NCBI GenBank assembly: GCA_016212925.1
Contig: JACRDF010000006.1
Location: 179,897-243,896, forward strand
Length of the DNA: 64,000 nucleotides
Direction of reading: 5' to 3'
Source of the DNA: Desulfomonile tiedjei
GTDB lineage: Bacteria > Desulfobacterota > Desulfomonilia > Desulfomonilales > Desulfomonilaceae
Below, piece after piece: positions 8,331 to 17,123 of this stretch. Made by a program: the position numbers and the translations under genes. The first letter of the stretch is position 1. Each line of letters begins with the position of its first letter. The notes below the pieces were generated by a model. That model did no database searches and was not told the origin of the DNA. It saw only the letters and a list, made by a program, of their open reading frames with translations.

Positions 8331-8894
8331 CTATCGAACGCTGTTGAGCAGTTTGGCCTTGCGTTGCAGGGCCTGCTCGGAATCCAGCGGCGCTTTTTCC
8401 ACCTTGCCATCCTTGGAACCGGTCATCAGACTCTGACCCCAAACGTGAATCGCATAAACTTGAAAGGTTTCAACGCCTCGTTCTTTGTCCCACACCGGCA
8501 CCACCTCCAGAATCACGTCCTTTTCCACCACGAGACCGTGATCGTCCCGGTAAGGACCTCGAATTGGTCCCACCGGATAATATCGGCCGTGGCTCTCATG
8601 AAACCTTCCTTGTGAAACAACGGCGTTTTTCACCGCCTCGCCAGCGATCGCGTCCTTTTCGCTGATTCGTGAAGGGAGGAAATAGTCAAAACCCACATGT
8701 ACCAGCAGGTACGCAAGGAGGAGATTGACACAGAAAGTCATAAGCGCGGTTCTCAAGAGTCCCTTGCTTTTGAGCTTCATTTTGCGGCCGACCACATAGA
8801 ACCACGCGGCATAAATCGTCGGGGAAAAGACAATAATGACGAAACAGGCGTAAACCAGGACTATGATGGCTACGCCGACTATGTCCCGGACCAT
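8331..8894 (-). CDS. Membrane protein with C-terminal extracytoplasmic domain, unknown function
   Basis: A 187-residue protein from ATG 8894, chosen because GGAG lies 7 bases upstream; the ATG at 8948 adds 18 non-hydrophobic residues. Two transmembrane helices are visible: VAIIVLVYACFVIIVFS (about 6-24) and LMTFCVNLLLAYLLVHVGF (about 50-68). After them comes a roughly 110-residue soluble part containing HESHGRYYPVGPIRGPYRD and a region with VVPVWDKERG. No family recognised. It is convergent with the LOG gene and has the repeat-protein gene upstream on the same strand. Confidence 0.55.
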   Translation of the reverse strand: MVRDIVGVAIIVLVYACFVIIVFSPTIYAAWFYVVGRKMKLKSKGLLRTALMTFCVNLLLAYLLVHVGFDYFLPSRISEKDAIAGEAVKNAVVSQGRFHESHGRYYPVGPIRGPYRDDHGLVVEKDVILEVVPVWDKERGVETFQVYAIHVWGQSLMTGSKDGKVEKAPLDSEQALQRKAKLLNSVR

Positions 8895-9071
8895 ATTGGA
8901 CTCCAGCCAAGATCTGGCGCAAACTCGCGGGTGAATTGCCCGAAGCACTTGGATATCACGACCGAAATCGCGATCAAAGGTCGGCGAAACCGGGAGCTTT
9001 TGTGGCAGCTCTTGCCAGGCCCGTCGCCACGGTCCAAAGGAAACACCCCTAAATTCTTTCCCATCGCAGCA

Positions 9072-9845
9072 TCATGACTTCCCATGACCAGCCTTTTTTT
9101 CAATAATTAGCTCGGCCTGCCCTTGCATTACCGGATTCAGATGAGGGCTGTTTACGATTTCTTCCAGATCCTGCAACGTCATAAAGGCAAGTAGCCTCAG
9201 GGATAGAGAGAGAGGCGAATGCGGATTGAAAACAACCACTTTCTTGACCGCGTATCGCGTGCGCCAACGCGGATGCTTGGATATTTCCTCAAGGACCTGA
9301 GGAGAAGTGGGCCTCGTGGCTGCGATTTGCACGACGTCTCGTTCGGTTAACCTCGGATTGTCAAGGAGGATTTTGATAACTCGATGGTCCTGGTCCCGAG
9401 CGATCCTTCTTATGAGCTTGAAATCCAGCTTGCGAGCCAAGGCCTTGCGCATTCCAAGAGGAGTTTCCTTCAACGTCCCGTCGAGAAAAGGTTGGAAAGG
9501 GCGTACGTGGGGATTTTCGTCCGGCATGTCCAAAAAAAAGGCCACCAGATCGTAAAGGCCCTTGGTTTGCGCGGCATCTACAAGTTCTGAGACCTTGGCT
9601 TTGCCCAGGACTTCCGCAAACACGTCGGGCACTACGAGGCTGTTGTACAGACCCATGAAATCCTCGTGACCCACCAGCGCCCTCTCACGGATCAGCCGTA
9701 GGATATCCACAATAGTCGAACTGTCCTCGCCCTTCAGTCGGAACGCGAGTGCATAAGCCCTTTGCCGCACATCGGTCACGCGCGAAAGGGTCCCGACCAA
9801 TCGCTTAACCTCTGCCAACAGCTCAGGGGCTTTGTCGGGGGACAT
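9072..9845 (-). CDS. Helical-repeat protein of unknown function, last gene of ABC operon
   Basis: A 257-residue soluble protein. The C-terminal half has repeated units with an NPxLTxxDVxxIAATRPTSPxVLxEISKHPRW pattern, followed by NPHSPLSLSLRLL and NSPHLNPVMQGQAE; such leucine-rich-variant-like repeats occur in many deltaproteobacterial proteins of unknown role. The N-terminal 120 residues are helical. It lies 25 bases after the ABC permease gene in the same direction, with AGGA before ATG 9845, so it is probably the fourth gene of the S1/ABC operon. A scaffold role is only a guess. Confidence 0.6.
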   Translation of the reverse strand: MSPDKAPELLAEVKRLVGTLSRVTDVRQRAYALAFRLKGEDSSTIVDILRLIRERALVGHEDFMGLYNSLVVPDVFAEVLGKAKVSELVDAAQTKGLYDLVAFFLDMPDENPHVRPFQPFLDGTLKETPLGMRKALARKLDFKLIRRIARDQDHRVIKILLDNPRLTERDVVQIAATRPTSPQVLEEISKHPRWRTRYAVKKVVVFNPHSPLSLSLRLLAFMTLQDLEEIVNSPHLNPVMQGQAELIIEKKAGHGKS

Positions 9846-9870
9846 GACGACATCCTGAGGAGTCCCGTAC

Positions 9871-10626
9871 TTACGCGGACATTTTGCGGAACATGAACGC
9901 GCCGATCAAGGTCATAGCCAGCCAGAAACAGGCCAGTACAGCCAGGTCCAACACCGGAGAAAACCGATAGGGGCCGCCAAGGGCGAAACGCATGCCGTCC
10001 ACCCCGTAAGTAAGAGGGTTGAGCCGGGTCAGAATTGCCAGCCAGCGCGGCAGGTCGTCCAAAGGGAAAAGCGCGCCCGAAAGGAAAAACACAGGCATGA
10101 TGACGAAGTTCATTATGAGCTGAAACCCGTGTGGGTCCGTCATCCACGAAGCCAGGGCTATTCCGAGGCTCACAAAGGACGCGGAAACAAGAAACATGAA
10201 AACCAGAGCCATCAGGAATCCGCCGACATCGAACCTCACCAGCCCCGCTGCTATCAACGCAGCCAATAGTACCAGAGCACGGAGCATTGAGGTGGTGACC
10301 GTTCCGATGGTCTTTCCCGTCATAATGGCCGTCCTGCTGACCGGCGCGACCAGAATCTCCTTGAGGAAGCCGAACTGCTTGTCCCAGAGCACGTTCATGC
10401 CACCGAACATCGCGGAGAACAGCAACGTCATGCCGATAATCCCCGGACCTATGAACTGGATGTAAGTCACATCGTCGCGATAGCGGAAAAACCCTCCAAA
10501 GCCGCTACCCAGCACGACTAAAAACAACACTGGAAGCGCCATAGATCCGATCAGTCTGCTCTTATTTCTACCGAATCTCTTGACCTCCCTCAGCCAGAGC
10601 GTGTAGATGGCGGGGCTAGGCCTCAT
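9871..10626 (-). CDS. ABC-2 type exporter permease (DrrB-like)
   Basis: A 251-residue inner-membrane protein with six hydrophobic segments of the ABC-2 permease family. Marks are the N-terminal amphipathic WLREVKRFGRNKSRLIGSM, the first helix LPVLFLVVLGSGFGGFF, and the C-terminal PVFFLSGALFPLDDLPRWL motif typical of DrrB/NodJ exporters. I chose ATG 10626, which overlaps the ATPase stop codon as ATGA; a GTG at 10641 is possible. It pairs with the ATPase encoded just upstream to form an exporter; the cargo (drug, lipid or polysaccharide) is not evident. Confidence 0.88.
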   Translation of the reverse strand: MRPSPAIYTLWLREVKRFGRNKSRLIGSMALPVLFLVVLGSGFGGFFRYRDDVTYIQFIGPGIIGMTLLFSAMFGGMNVLWDKQFGFLKEILVAPVSRTAIMTGKTIGTVTTSMLRALVLLAALIAAGLVRFDVGGFLMALVFMFLVSASFVSLGIALASWMTDPHGFQLIMNFVIMPVFFLSGALFPLDDLPRWLAILTRLNPLTYGVDGMRFALGGPYRFSPVLDLAVLACFWLAMTLIGAFMFRKMSA

Positions 10627-11678
10627 CGTCTGCGCCCCCACATGTATATGCGGAACCGTTCCTTGGGCTCGCTGATCGTCTCTTCCCGGATTTCTCTGCC
10701 GGTGAGTTTTATGAACACGTCTTCCAGGTTCGGTTTACGCATGGACACGGAAGAGATCTCCATCCCAAGACTTTGAGCTGTTTCAAAGACTCGAGGGATA
10801 AATGATTCCCCCTTGTTAACCGTCAGAATCACCCGCCCGTCCTTCGCCGATACTCGTCCCACTTCCTGTGAATTCCTGAGCCTTTCCACAAAATCAGGGT
10901 GCACAGCAGGGGTCTCCAATTCCAGCAAATCGCCGCCCAAACCGGCCTTGAGATTTACCGGGCTATCCAAAGCTACTATCACGCCGTGATCTATTATGGC
11001 CACCCGCGAACAGAGTTGATCAGCCTCATCCATGTAGTGGGTGGTCAGGATGATGGTCATGCCGTAGGATTCTTTTAGGCCGCGGATGTAATTCCAAATC
11101 TTTCTCCTGGTTTGTGGATCGAGGCCGAGAGTCGGTTCGTCGAGAAAAAGAACTTGAGGCCGGTGCATCAGGCCTCTCGCAATCTCTAAACGCCGCCGCA
11201 TCCCGCCTGAATAGGTCTTGACCAGATCATGCCGCCTGTCTTCCAGGTCCACGAGGTGCAAAACCTCATCAACCCTGGAGTACCGAGTTTCCGAGTCCAG
11301 GCCGTACAATCGCCCATGAAAATCCAGGTTTTCTTGGCCGGTCAGTTCGTCGTCGAGGCTTGGATCTTGAAAGACAACGCCGATGCTTCGCCTGACAGCG
11401 TCTTCATCCTTCCGAACATCGTGGCCGCAAACAACTGCGGCGCCGGACGTGGGCGACAGCAGAGTGGAGAGGATCGAGATCAAAGTGGTTTTTCCGGCTC
11501 CATTGGGGCCAAGCAATCCGAAAAGCTCACCTCTCTCGATGTCGAGGCTGACATTGTTGAGAGCCGTCAAGTCGCCAAACCGTCGGGTTAATTCCGTAAT
11601 TTTGATTATTGCCGTCGCGGCTCCACCTCCAGTAGGTCTTAGCAAGCCCACAAAGCCATGATCCAGGCCATGCGACAT
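10623..11678 (-). CDS. ABC transporter ATPase (DrrA-like)
   Basis: A 351-residue ATPase. Walker A is GPNGAGKTT (about residue 57-65), the signature is YSGGMRRRLEIARG, Walker B is VLFLDEPTLGLDPQ, and the switch histidine follows in ILTTHYMDEADQL. The C-terminal ~90 residues form the extension found in DrrA-type exporters. The start at ATG 11678 lies one base after the stop of the S1 protein gene, and the first ~22 residues are not conserved-looking, so the real start could be slightly internal. It partners the overlapping permease. Confidence 0.88.
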   Translation of the reverse strand: MSHGLDHGFVGLLRPTGGGAATAIIKITELTRRFGDLTALNNVSLDIERGELFGLLGPNGAGKTTLISILSTLLSPTSGAAVVCGHDVRKDEDAVRRSIGVVFQDPSLDDELTGQENLDFHGRLYGLDSETRYSRVDEVLHLVDLEDRRHDLVKTYSGGMRRRLEIARGLMHRPQVLFLDEPTLGLDPQTRRKIWNYIRGLKESYGMTIILTTHYMDEADQLCSRVAIIDHGVIVALDSPVNLKAGLGGDLLELETPAVHPDFVERLRNSQEVGRVSAKDGRVILTVNKGESFIPRVFETAQSLGMEISSVSMRKPNLEDVFIKLTGREIREETISEPKERFRIYMWGRRR

Positions 11679-11679
11679 T

Positions 11680-13134
11680 TCACTTCTTCATCTTGTCCTT
11701 CAGAAGGTCCCCGAGGGTGCCAAAAGAGGAACGACCCGCTTTCGTAGCGAAGTCCTTGAACTCGGCCTGCTCTTTGGTAATGTCGATGGCCTTGGTGCTC
11801 AGGGAGATTTTGTTGGTGGCCGGATCAATCGCCAGAATTTGAACCTGAATGGCAGCCCCAACGGAAAATCTGCCACGCAGATCACCGGTTTTGCCGCCGC
11901 CGATCTCTGAAACATGAAGTAGGCCGGACTTGTTACCGGGCAGGCTCACAAACACACCGTAGTCTTTAACGGAATCGACCACGCCTGCAACCACGTCCCC
12001 CTCCTTGAGTTCCGGCGGGGCAGGTTGGGAGCTATCAGGCAGCAATTCAAGGCCGATCCGGCGCGCAGAGCGGTCCACAGACAGCACGCGGACATCTACC
12101 TGATCTCCTTCTGAAAGTACTTCCTTCGGGTGATTAATCCTGCGGCCCATTCCCAGGTTGGAAATATGAATCAGCCCCTCAATGCCCGGTTCCAGCTCCA
12201 CAAAGGCTCCGAAGTTCATCAGTTTGCTCACTCTTCCCGTGGCTATCCTTTCTCCGGAATATTTTTGATCCACCAGGTTCCACGGATCTTCCAGTGTCTG
12301 CTTTAGGCTCAGAGAAATCCTCTTGTTATCCCAGTCCACGTCCGTGACGAGCACACTTATTTGTTCTCCGCGTGTAAGCACGTCCGCAGCTTCACCAACC
12401 CGGTACCAGGCAAGTTCGGACATGGGTATGAGTCCTTCGACTCCGCCAATGTCCACGAATGCACCGAACTGGGTCAGGTTCTGGACCGTCCCTGTAATCA
12501 CATCCCCAGGGCGCAAGGTCCCCTTCAACTGCTCGACCTGGGCGAGCCGCTCTTCTTCAAGGATTTCCCGTCGTGACAGGACAATGTTTCGGCCTCGCTC
12601 CGAGTATTCCGTGATCCTGAAAGTCAACCGTTTTCCCACATAGTCTTCGGCCTTGCCCCCTGATTGGAGATCAATTTGAGAATATGGGCAAAACGCCTGC
12701 TTGCCGAAAAGGGTCACACTGTAGCCACCTTTGCGCTCTCCGCCGACAAGTCCCTCAACGGGTACCCCGCTGCGATAAGCGTCTCTTAAGGCTTCTTCGG
12801 AGGCAACAGCCGTCATCTTGACGCTCAGGAGTATTTCACCCTCCCTCGTACTGACCACGTAGGCGGTCAACGGATCGCCGACGCCCACAGTGAGTTGGCC
12901 GTTCTTGTCCAGCAATTCATCTCTGGCGATGCTTCCTTCACTTTTTCCACCGATATCCACAAAGATCCATTCCTCGCCGATGGACACTACGGTCCCTTCT
13001 ATTTTGCTGTCTCTTTGAACAGGACTCCCCTTGCGCGATGTCTCCGCCTCAAACAGAGCGGCGAAATCCTCCTGTGCCTCGTCATTCTCGCTCACGTCGT
13101 CCTTTTGTAAGGTATCCTCTCGTTCCTCTGCCAT
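11680..13134 (-). CDS. S1-domain RNA-binding protein (ribosomal protein S1-like)
   Basis: A 484-residue protein with five S1 OB-folds at about residues 43-107, 122-187, 207-278, 293-363 and 376-446. The third and fourth are the most canonical (GTVQNLTQFGAFVDIGGVEG; GRVSKLMNFGAFVELEPGIEG). Classical bacterial S1 has six domains and more than 530 residues, so this may be the only S1 of a lineage with a short form or an S1 paralogue. An acidic N-terminus precedes domain 1. GAGAGGGA precedes ATG 13134. It heads an operon with an ABC exporter, an unusual neighbour for a translation protein. Confidence 0.85.
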   Translation of the reverse strand: MAEEREDTLQKDDVSENDEAQEDFAALFEAETSRKGSPVQRDSKIEGTVVSIGEEWIFVDIGGKSEGSIARDELLDKNGQLTVGVGDPLTAYVVSTREGEILLSVKMTAVASEEALRDAYRSGVPVEGLVGGERKGGYSVTLFGKQAFCPYSQIDLQSGGKAEDYVGKRLTFRITEYSERGRNIVLSRREILEEERLAQVEQLKGTLRPGDVITGTVQNLTQFGAFVDIGGVEGLIPMSELAWYRVGEAADVLTRGEQISVLVTDVDWDNKRISLSLKQTLEDPWNLVDQKYSGERIATGRVSKLMNFGAFVELEPGIEGLIHISNLGMGRRINHPKEVLSEGDQVDVRVLSVDRSARRIGLELLPDSSQPAPPELKEGDVVAGVVDSVKDYGVFVSLPGNKSGLLHVSEIGGGKTGDLRGRFSVGAAIQVQILAIDPATNKISLSTKAIDITKEQAEFKDFATKAGRSSFGTLGDLLKDKMKK

Positions 13135-13471
13135 AGACCGTCCCTCTCTACATTATAGTCAGACTTCTTGTTACCTTGTTTCATCATGCGTTGCAAGGGG
13201 ACCTCCTCTCTGGTATTAGTAAGTATGAGTGAGAACTCATCCTAAAAAAAAATCCGCGAGCGAGTTGGGCGTCCACGGGGGTCGCGGTTTGACACCGTAA
13301 GACCTCCAAGACTCTTCGTGTCATGAGGTTAGCGATCCTCTTTCTCTCCGTCTACTGCGAGGAATCGCTCTAGATTGCCTTGGCCGTGCTGACATGCAAT
13401 TCAGGCGCGGGCATTGCCTTTCGACACAAATCCCAACTCTAACCAGCCGGAAATGACAAGGATACGGGCGC
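13135..13471. promoter_or_regulatory. Intergenic region with -10 element for the S1-protein operon
   Basis: 337 bases without a gene. A perfect TATAAT lies on the minus strand (13157-13152), about 18 bases before the S1-protein start; the matching -35 is poor. The rest shows no clear structure. Confidence 0.35.
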
Positions 13472-14530
13472 ATGCCATTCCTGCGACGGAACGAAATTGG
13501 GTGGAACGCGAGATTCCGTCGTTGTCTCTACTTCTTCCTTAGAGACGAACTCGACAGCATCATTATAGCGGAATCGCTCATAGGGTCTTATAAAGCGTTC
13601 AGGACCGCGAAACGGGAATATCCGTTCGTGGAGATGCGTGAACTCAAACCGAGGGCCAGGATTGTGGCCCCGGAGTATGCCGAACAAAAGCATTTCATCG
13701 TCATATTTAATGAGGATTTTCTGCCGCCTGCAGCCAAGAACCATATAAGATTCTTTGATTCCAATAAAGTCACAAAGGAGAATCTGGCCAACCTGGCCAT
13801 GTTCGATCTCAAAGAGGTATTTCATCAGCGGATGCGTTACTTTAACGACTCCGCGTTCGCTATATTGCTCAAGAGTCTTCTCAAATCGGACTTCGCAGTT
13901 CTGATCCAGAGAGATCCCACCGTAAAAACGCGATACAGATTCGGGGTGTCCCATTTTCATGTGAGGATAGACTGGCCGGTCGCGAATGCTGCAGAGGATT
14001 TGGGCAGGTATCTAAGGTACATCTCTAAGGACTTGTACGAAAAAAGCGAGAAAACCGGGGAAATCCTTCAGCAAAAGCTGTATGAATATTACGGATTTCA
14101 TTACACCGTTGGAGGGAGAAGGACCGCGGCCCTGGTGGCCGCCCGATACCTGGCTCGGTTCGACTTCATTTCCACCGTGTACATTTCGTCTTCCGAGGCG
14201 CGCACTCTTATCAGGCTTTCCGAACAGGGTATTTCAAAATACACCCTCATAAAGCTCAGTAACGCCGAAATCTCGGAACTCGCTCGTACAGTCAAAATGA
14301 AAGAAACCGATTTCGTTGGTACCTATCTCATTGACAAGACTCCGGATTATGGAGTGGGGATCTTCCTGGTTACCTACAAACACAATGAGCATTCGGAGCC
14401 ACCGGAGGACGGCAAGTTGCGGGACCTCAACCCGGACTATCATTGGCTCAATGTGGATTTACAGCTATTGGTGCCACCGCCGACAAGCGGCGATGCCCAG
14501 CCCATCCATTTGTCCCGAGTTTACGCTTGA
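13472..14530 (+). CDS. Protein of unknown function
   Basis: A 352-residue soluble protein that I do not recognise. It has no signal peptide, membrane helix or familiar catalytic motif. The body contains aromatic-rich segments (YEYYGFHYTVGGRR near 208, HFHVRIDWPV near 163) and a C-terminal DLNPDYHWLNVDLQLLVPPP. Upstream of ATG 13472 the frame closes within six codons, so this is the longest form; no ribosome site is visible, and the first ~40 residues may not be translated (an internal ATG lies in YPFVEMREL, about residue 54). Single gene, convergent with the DUF2442/nikR pair. Confidence 0.55.
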   Translation: MPFLRRNEIGWNARFRRCLYFFLRDELDSIIIAESLIGSYKAFRTAKREYPFVEMRELKPRARIVAPEYAEQKHFIVIFNEDFLPPAAKNHIRFFDSNKVTKENLANLAMFDLKEVFHQRMRYFNDSAFAILLKSLLKSDFAVLIQRDPTVKTRYRFGVSHFHVRIDWPVANAAEDLGRYLRYISKDLYEKSEKTGEILQQKLYEYYGFHYTVGGRRTAALVAARYLARFDFISTVYISSSEARTLIRLSEQGISKYTLIKLSNAEISELARTVKMKETDFVGTYLIDKTPDYGVGIFLVTYKHNEHSEPPEDGKLRDLNPDYHWLNVDLQLLVPPPTSGDAQPIHLSRVYA

Positions 14531-14630
14531 GTAGGGGTGCCCCCGAAATTCTCCTATCTCTCCTGACAGATCAACATAAGGGTTTTTCAACGATTGGGGT
14601 CGCCCCTTGGGCAAGCACTGATGCTTCTTC

Positions 14631-14939
14631 TCAGAGGCTACTTTTCTGTGGCGAATCTGCTTCAGCGAATTTGACGTTGACCTTGGACATAAGCGGATAT
14701 TTCTGCGGGTGCCGGATCGAGTCCAGCGTCAGATCTACATCGAGATCGGGCCAGTGAAGATGTTCAGGGCCCTGCCGTTGCACGGTCAGTATGGCTTGTA
14801 GGGGGGCATCCTTGAACCAAGGGAACTCCTCAAGCGGGAGGAACAGTTCTTCCTCACCGACAAGTAGCCAAAGACCATGCCGGGAGATGTTAGTTACCTC
14901 AACTTCCGAAATGGCTGTGCCAGGCAATTCTGATTTCAT
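14631..14939 (-). CDS. DUF2442 family protein
   Basis: A 102-residue protein with the DUF2442 core: NISRHGLWLLVGEEELFLPL, EEFPWFKDAPL and the conserved tail HWPDLDVDLTLDSIRHPQKYPL. I placed the start at ATG 14939 (MKSELPG), just before the conserved domain; a longer frame to 15110 would overlap nikR by 130 bases with non-protein-like sequence. A GGAGGAGG lies about 30 bases upstream, rather far. DUF2442 proteins are often encoded beside small regulators or toxin-antitoxin genes; here it lies directly downstream of nikR. Function unknown. Confidence 0.75.
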   Translation of the reverse strand: MKSELPGTAISEVEVTNISRHGLWLLVGEEELFLPLEEFPWFKDAPLQAILTVQRQGPEHLHWPDLDVDLTLDSIRHPQKYPLMSKVNVKFAEADSPQKSSL

Positions 14940-14980
14940 GCTCGCGGCCGCGGCGAAATCACCGGGTGGCCTCCTCCAAT

Positions 14981-15400
14981 TTAGTCGAGTTCGCTGCCGG
15001 TGGTCGTCATGGTAATTTTGCCGTGTTTGACCCCTCGTGTGGAAATCAGCAACTGGCCGGTTTTTTTCACTTCGTCCGAGGCGCCTCTCATAATTAGGAC
15101 TTCCAGGCAATTGTGGTGGTCCAAGTGAACGTGGACCGCGGAGATTATCAGGTCATGTTTCCGGTGCTGAATCTCCGTGAGCTTTTGTGCCAGGTCGCTT
15201 TGTTCGTGGTTGTACACTACGGTTACAGTGCCGACAACCTCGTGTTCCGACTCGCTCCACTGATCCTCCACGAGTCGATCCCGAATGAGGTCTCTTATGG
15301 CTTCGGAGCGATTGGTGTAACCCCTCTGGGAAATCAGCACATCAAACTTCTCGAGCAGGTCATCGGGTATGGATACCCCGAATCTAACAAGGTCGGCCAT
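14981..15400 (-). CDS. nikR: Nickel-responsive transcriptional regulator NikR
   Basis: A 139-residue NikR. The N-terminal ribbon-helix-helix domain ([17 protein letters not shown], then [14 protein letters not shown]) binds operator DNA, and the C-terminal ACT-like domain holds the nickel ligands in [18 protein letters not shown] (His-x-His and Cys in the expected positions) with the earlier His in VVYNHEQSD. The family represses nickel uptake genes when nickel is plentiful. GGAGGGAAGGG lies just before ATG 15400. No nickel transporter is in the window, so its targets are elsewhere. Confidence 0.93.
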   Translation of the reverse strand: MADLVRFGVSIPDDLLEKFDVLISQRGYTNRSEAIRDLIRDRLVEDQWSESEHEVVGTVTVVYNHEQSDLAQKLTEIQHRKHDLIISAVHVHLDHHNCLEVLIMRGASDEVKKTGQLLISTRGVKHGKITMTTTGSELD

Positions 15401-15600
15401 CGTTCCCTTCCCTCCGGCGGCTCAAGAGCTTTTTTGTTTGTTCGTTGGGGCTGCCCCAATGTGGAGAGTATACACAAACCGCGCAGGAATTCCATTTAAG
15501 ACTTACTGGAAGAAATTGATGACCGACAAAGAGCTTGCAGATGGTTGGCTGTCAGAATCTTAGAGCCGGAAGCTGAGAATAAGCGGGACGGGTGCTCTAC

Positions 15601-15963
15601 CTAATCATCGTCTTCAGAAGCGTCCTGCCTCTTTTCTATGTTATCTATGACACATTTGGCCCAAGGCTCTGCGACGGAGTAGACCATTTCCAAGCCCTGG
15701 CGGGTGGATTTTATGATCCCGCGGCTCTTGAGGTGAATCAGATGCTGGGACACTGTGGCTTGATGGAGTCCTAGGCACTCTTGCATATTCTTCACGTTGC
15801 ATCCGCCTACCTTGATCAATCCATACACGATCTTCAGCCGGATTGGATGCCCGAGGGCCTTAAAGATCTCGGCCTCTCTGGAGAACTCCTTTTTCTTGAT
15901 CTCCTGAAAGATCTGATCAAGGTCCTGCTCATCTTTAGTCTTAGCGTTCAAGGACGATCTCAT
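15601..15963 (-). CDS. ArsR-family transcriptional regulator
   Basis: A 120-residue winged-helix repressor. Core motifs are EIFKALGHPIRLKIVYGL (helices 1-2), HQATVSQHLIHLKSRGII (recognition helix) and GLEMVYSVAEPW (wing). The classic ELCVCDL metal site is not present; a single Cys lies in GGCNVKNM and another in MQECLGL, so any metal or redox sensing would use these. I chose ATG 15963 because GAGGG stands 8 bases upstream; a GTG at 15978 also opens the frame. It lies downstream of a TlpA-like thioredoxin and a tiny membrane protein on the same strand. Confidence 0.85.
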   Translation of the reverse strand: MRSSLNAKTKDEQDLDQIFQEIKKKEFSREAEIFKALGHPIRLKIVYGLIKVGGCNVKNMQECLGLHQATVSQHLIHLKSRGIIKSTRQGLEMVYSVAEPWAKCVIDNIEKRQDASEDDD

Positions 15964-16066
15964 CTGCTTCACCCTCACGAGGCCTCGTTTGTCATGGAGT
16001 CCCTTGTTTTGAAGAATCCTTTTCGCCAGCGCTACTCCCTTCCCGGGGAGAGCATGCCGGGGACAT

Positions 16067-16153
16067 TCAAGTGCTCACACCGTAACGGGGCAGCAACCAT
16101 TTGTTGATTACCACCCAAACCACCACTACCGCTATGATGACCCATATTTCCAT
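16067..16153 (-). CDS. 28-residue single-span membrane protein
   Basis: A very short gene: ATG 16153 to TGA 16069-16067. The peptide is MEIWVIIAVVVVWVVINKW followed by LLPRYGVST, one hydrophobic helix with a positively charged end, so the C-terminus probably faces the cytoplasm. AGGAGGAG sits about 10 bases ahead of the start, one of the best ribosome sites in the window, which is the main reason to believe it. It lies between the TlpA-like gene (58 bases upstream) and the ArsR gene (about 100 bases downstream), all leftward, so it is probably co-transcribed. Function unknown. Confidence 0.6.
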   Translation of the reverse strand: MEIWVIIAVVVVWVVINKWLLPRYGVST

Positions 16154-16210
16154 CGCGTTATTCTCCTCCTCAGGCCGCCGATTCCGCATCAGCCGCGGGG
16201 CGGTACCCAC

Positions 16211-16969
16211 TCAGTTTGCAGGGCCGGCTTGAGCCCGACGCTCGCTTTTCGAGCCTAGCGTCGGGATTCCATTTGGCAATCCGCTTAGAAGCCTTTCAAT
16301 CCATGACGGCAGTTCGTATTGGTCCGGTGCGGCGTGATCCGACGGCCCAATCTGCCCCACAAGGCCGGTGATCCAGTTGCGCACGGTGGGAGCGGACCAC
16401 TCGGCCATGCCCACATGAGTGGCTACGACGCGGCCTTCTTTGTCTATCACATAACTTGAGGGAAAACCTTTCACCTCATAAATCGCTTCGCCGGCCTCAT
16501 TGAGAACGTAATACCCCATGAGCCGGCCTCGGATCATGTTTTCCATCACACTGGGTTTTCGGTCTGACCGAGCGGCAACCAGGAGTTCGCCACCGTTCTT
16601 CCGGCCGTAGCTCCGAACCTCATCAGGATTATCCCAGAAATTGACACAGACAACTTTCACGTCCGGTCTGTTCAATTTTTGGACCATGTCTTTCAAATGC
16701 TTCTTTTCCATAACGCAGTAATGGCAATCCCGTCGCCAAAAATTGAGAACGACCACGCTCCCCTTGAGATCCGACAACTTAATGGGGCTTCCGTCGGGAG
16801 TCACCATGGTAAAGTCGTTGGCTCCCGGGGGAGTTTTGAAAACCCGAAAGTCACTTCTGTTTGGGATTTCCGCCGCCAGTCCCAGGTCGTTCGGACATGC
16901 CGCAAGCGTGGCGAGGAAAATCAGTGCCATTCGTAACAACCACCCAGTATACGATCGCCAAATCAACAA
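16211..16969 (-). CDS. Exported TlpA/ResA-like thioredoxin-fold protein
   Basis: A 252-residue periplasmic protein. The N-terminal hydrophobic stretch (LLRMALIFLATLAACP) is a signal peptide or anchor, possibly with a lipobox-like LAAC. The thioredoxin fold follows: GSPIKLSDLKGSVVVLNFWRR and the redox motif CHYC at about residue 82, then the cis-proline region GFPSSYVIDKEGRVVATHVG. This fits TlpA/ResA reductants for cytochrome or membrane-protein thiols. The start is TTG 16969 with GGGAGTG upstream; an ATG 13 codons in is the alternative. A promoter lies just upstream (17004-17032). Confidence 0.82.
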   Translation of the reverse strand: MLIWRSYTGWLLRMALIFLATLAACPNDLGLAAEIPNRSDFRVFKTPPGANDFTMVTPDGSPIKLSDLKGSVVVLNFWRRDCHYCVMEKKHLKDMVQKLNRPDVKVVCVNFWDNPDEVRSYGRKNGGELLVAARSDRKPSVMENMIRGRLMGYYVLNEAGEAIYEVKGFPSSYVIDKEGRVVATHVGMAEWSAPTVRNWITGLVGQIGPSDHAAPDQYELPSWIERLLSGLPNGIPTLGSKSERRAQAGPAN

Positions 16970-17003
16970 GATACACTCCCGCGACCACCGATTAATTAAT
17001 ATG

Positions 17004-17032
17004 TGAATATCCTAATATATCGTTTCTGTCAA
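17004..17032 (-). promoter_or_regulatory. Sigma-70 promoter for the TlpA-like gene
   Basis: Minus strand TTGACA (17032-17027) and TATTCA (17009-17004), 17 bases apart, followed by an AT-rich ATTAATTAAT start region. The predicted transcript would begin about 27 bases before the start codon at 16969. Confidence 0.6.
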
Positions 17033-17123
17033 GACCATTTTGTGGCAGGAGATAGGTAGTCGACTCTCGGAAGACCACTATATGGTGCTTGAGCCGGAAA
17101 GAAAAGAAAACTTGAGACAAACG

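Noticed and set aside
13439..13960. 173-codon minus-strand frame
   Set aside because: Antisense to the longer unknown gene at 13472-14530; no ribosome site, and the plus-strand frame is much longer. Not fully excluded, since that gene is itself unknown.
14940..15110. Upstream extension of the DUF2442 gene
   Set aside because: The extra 57 residues overlap nikR in a different frame and are not protein-like.
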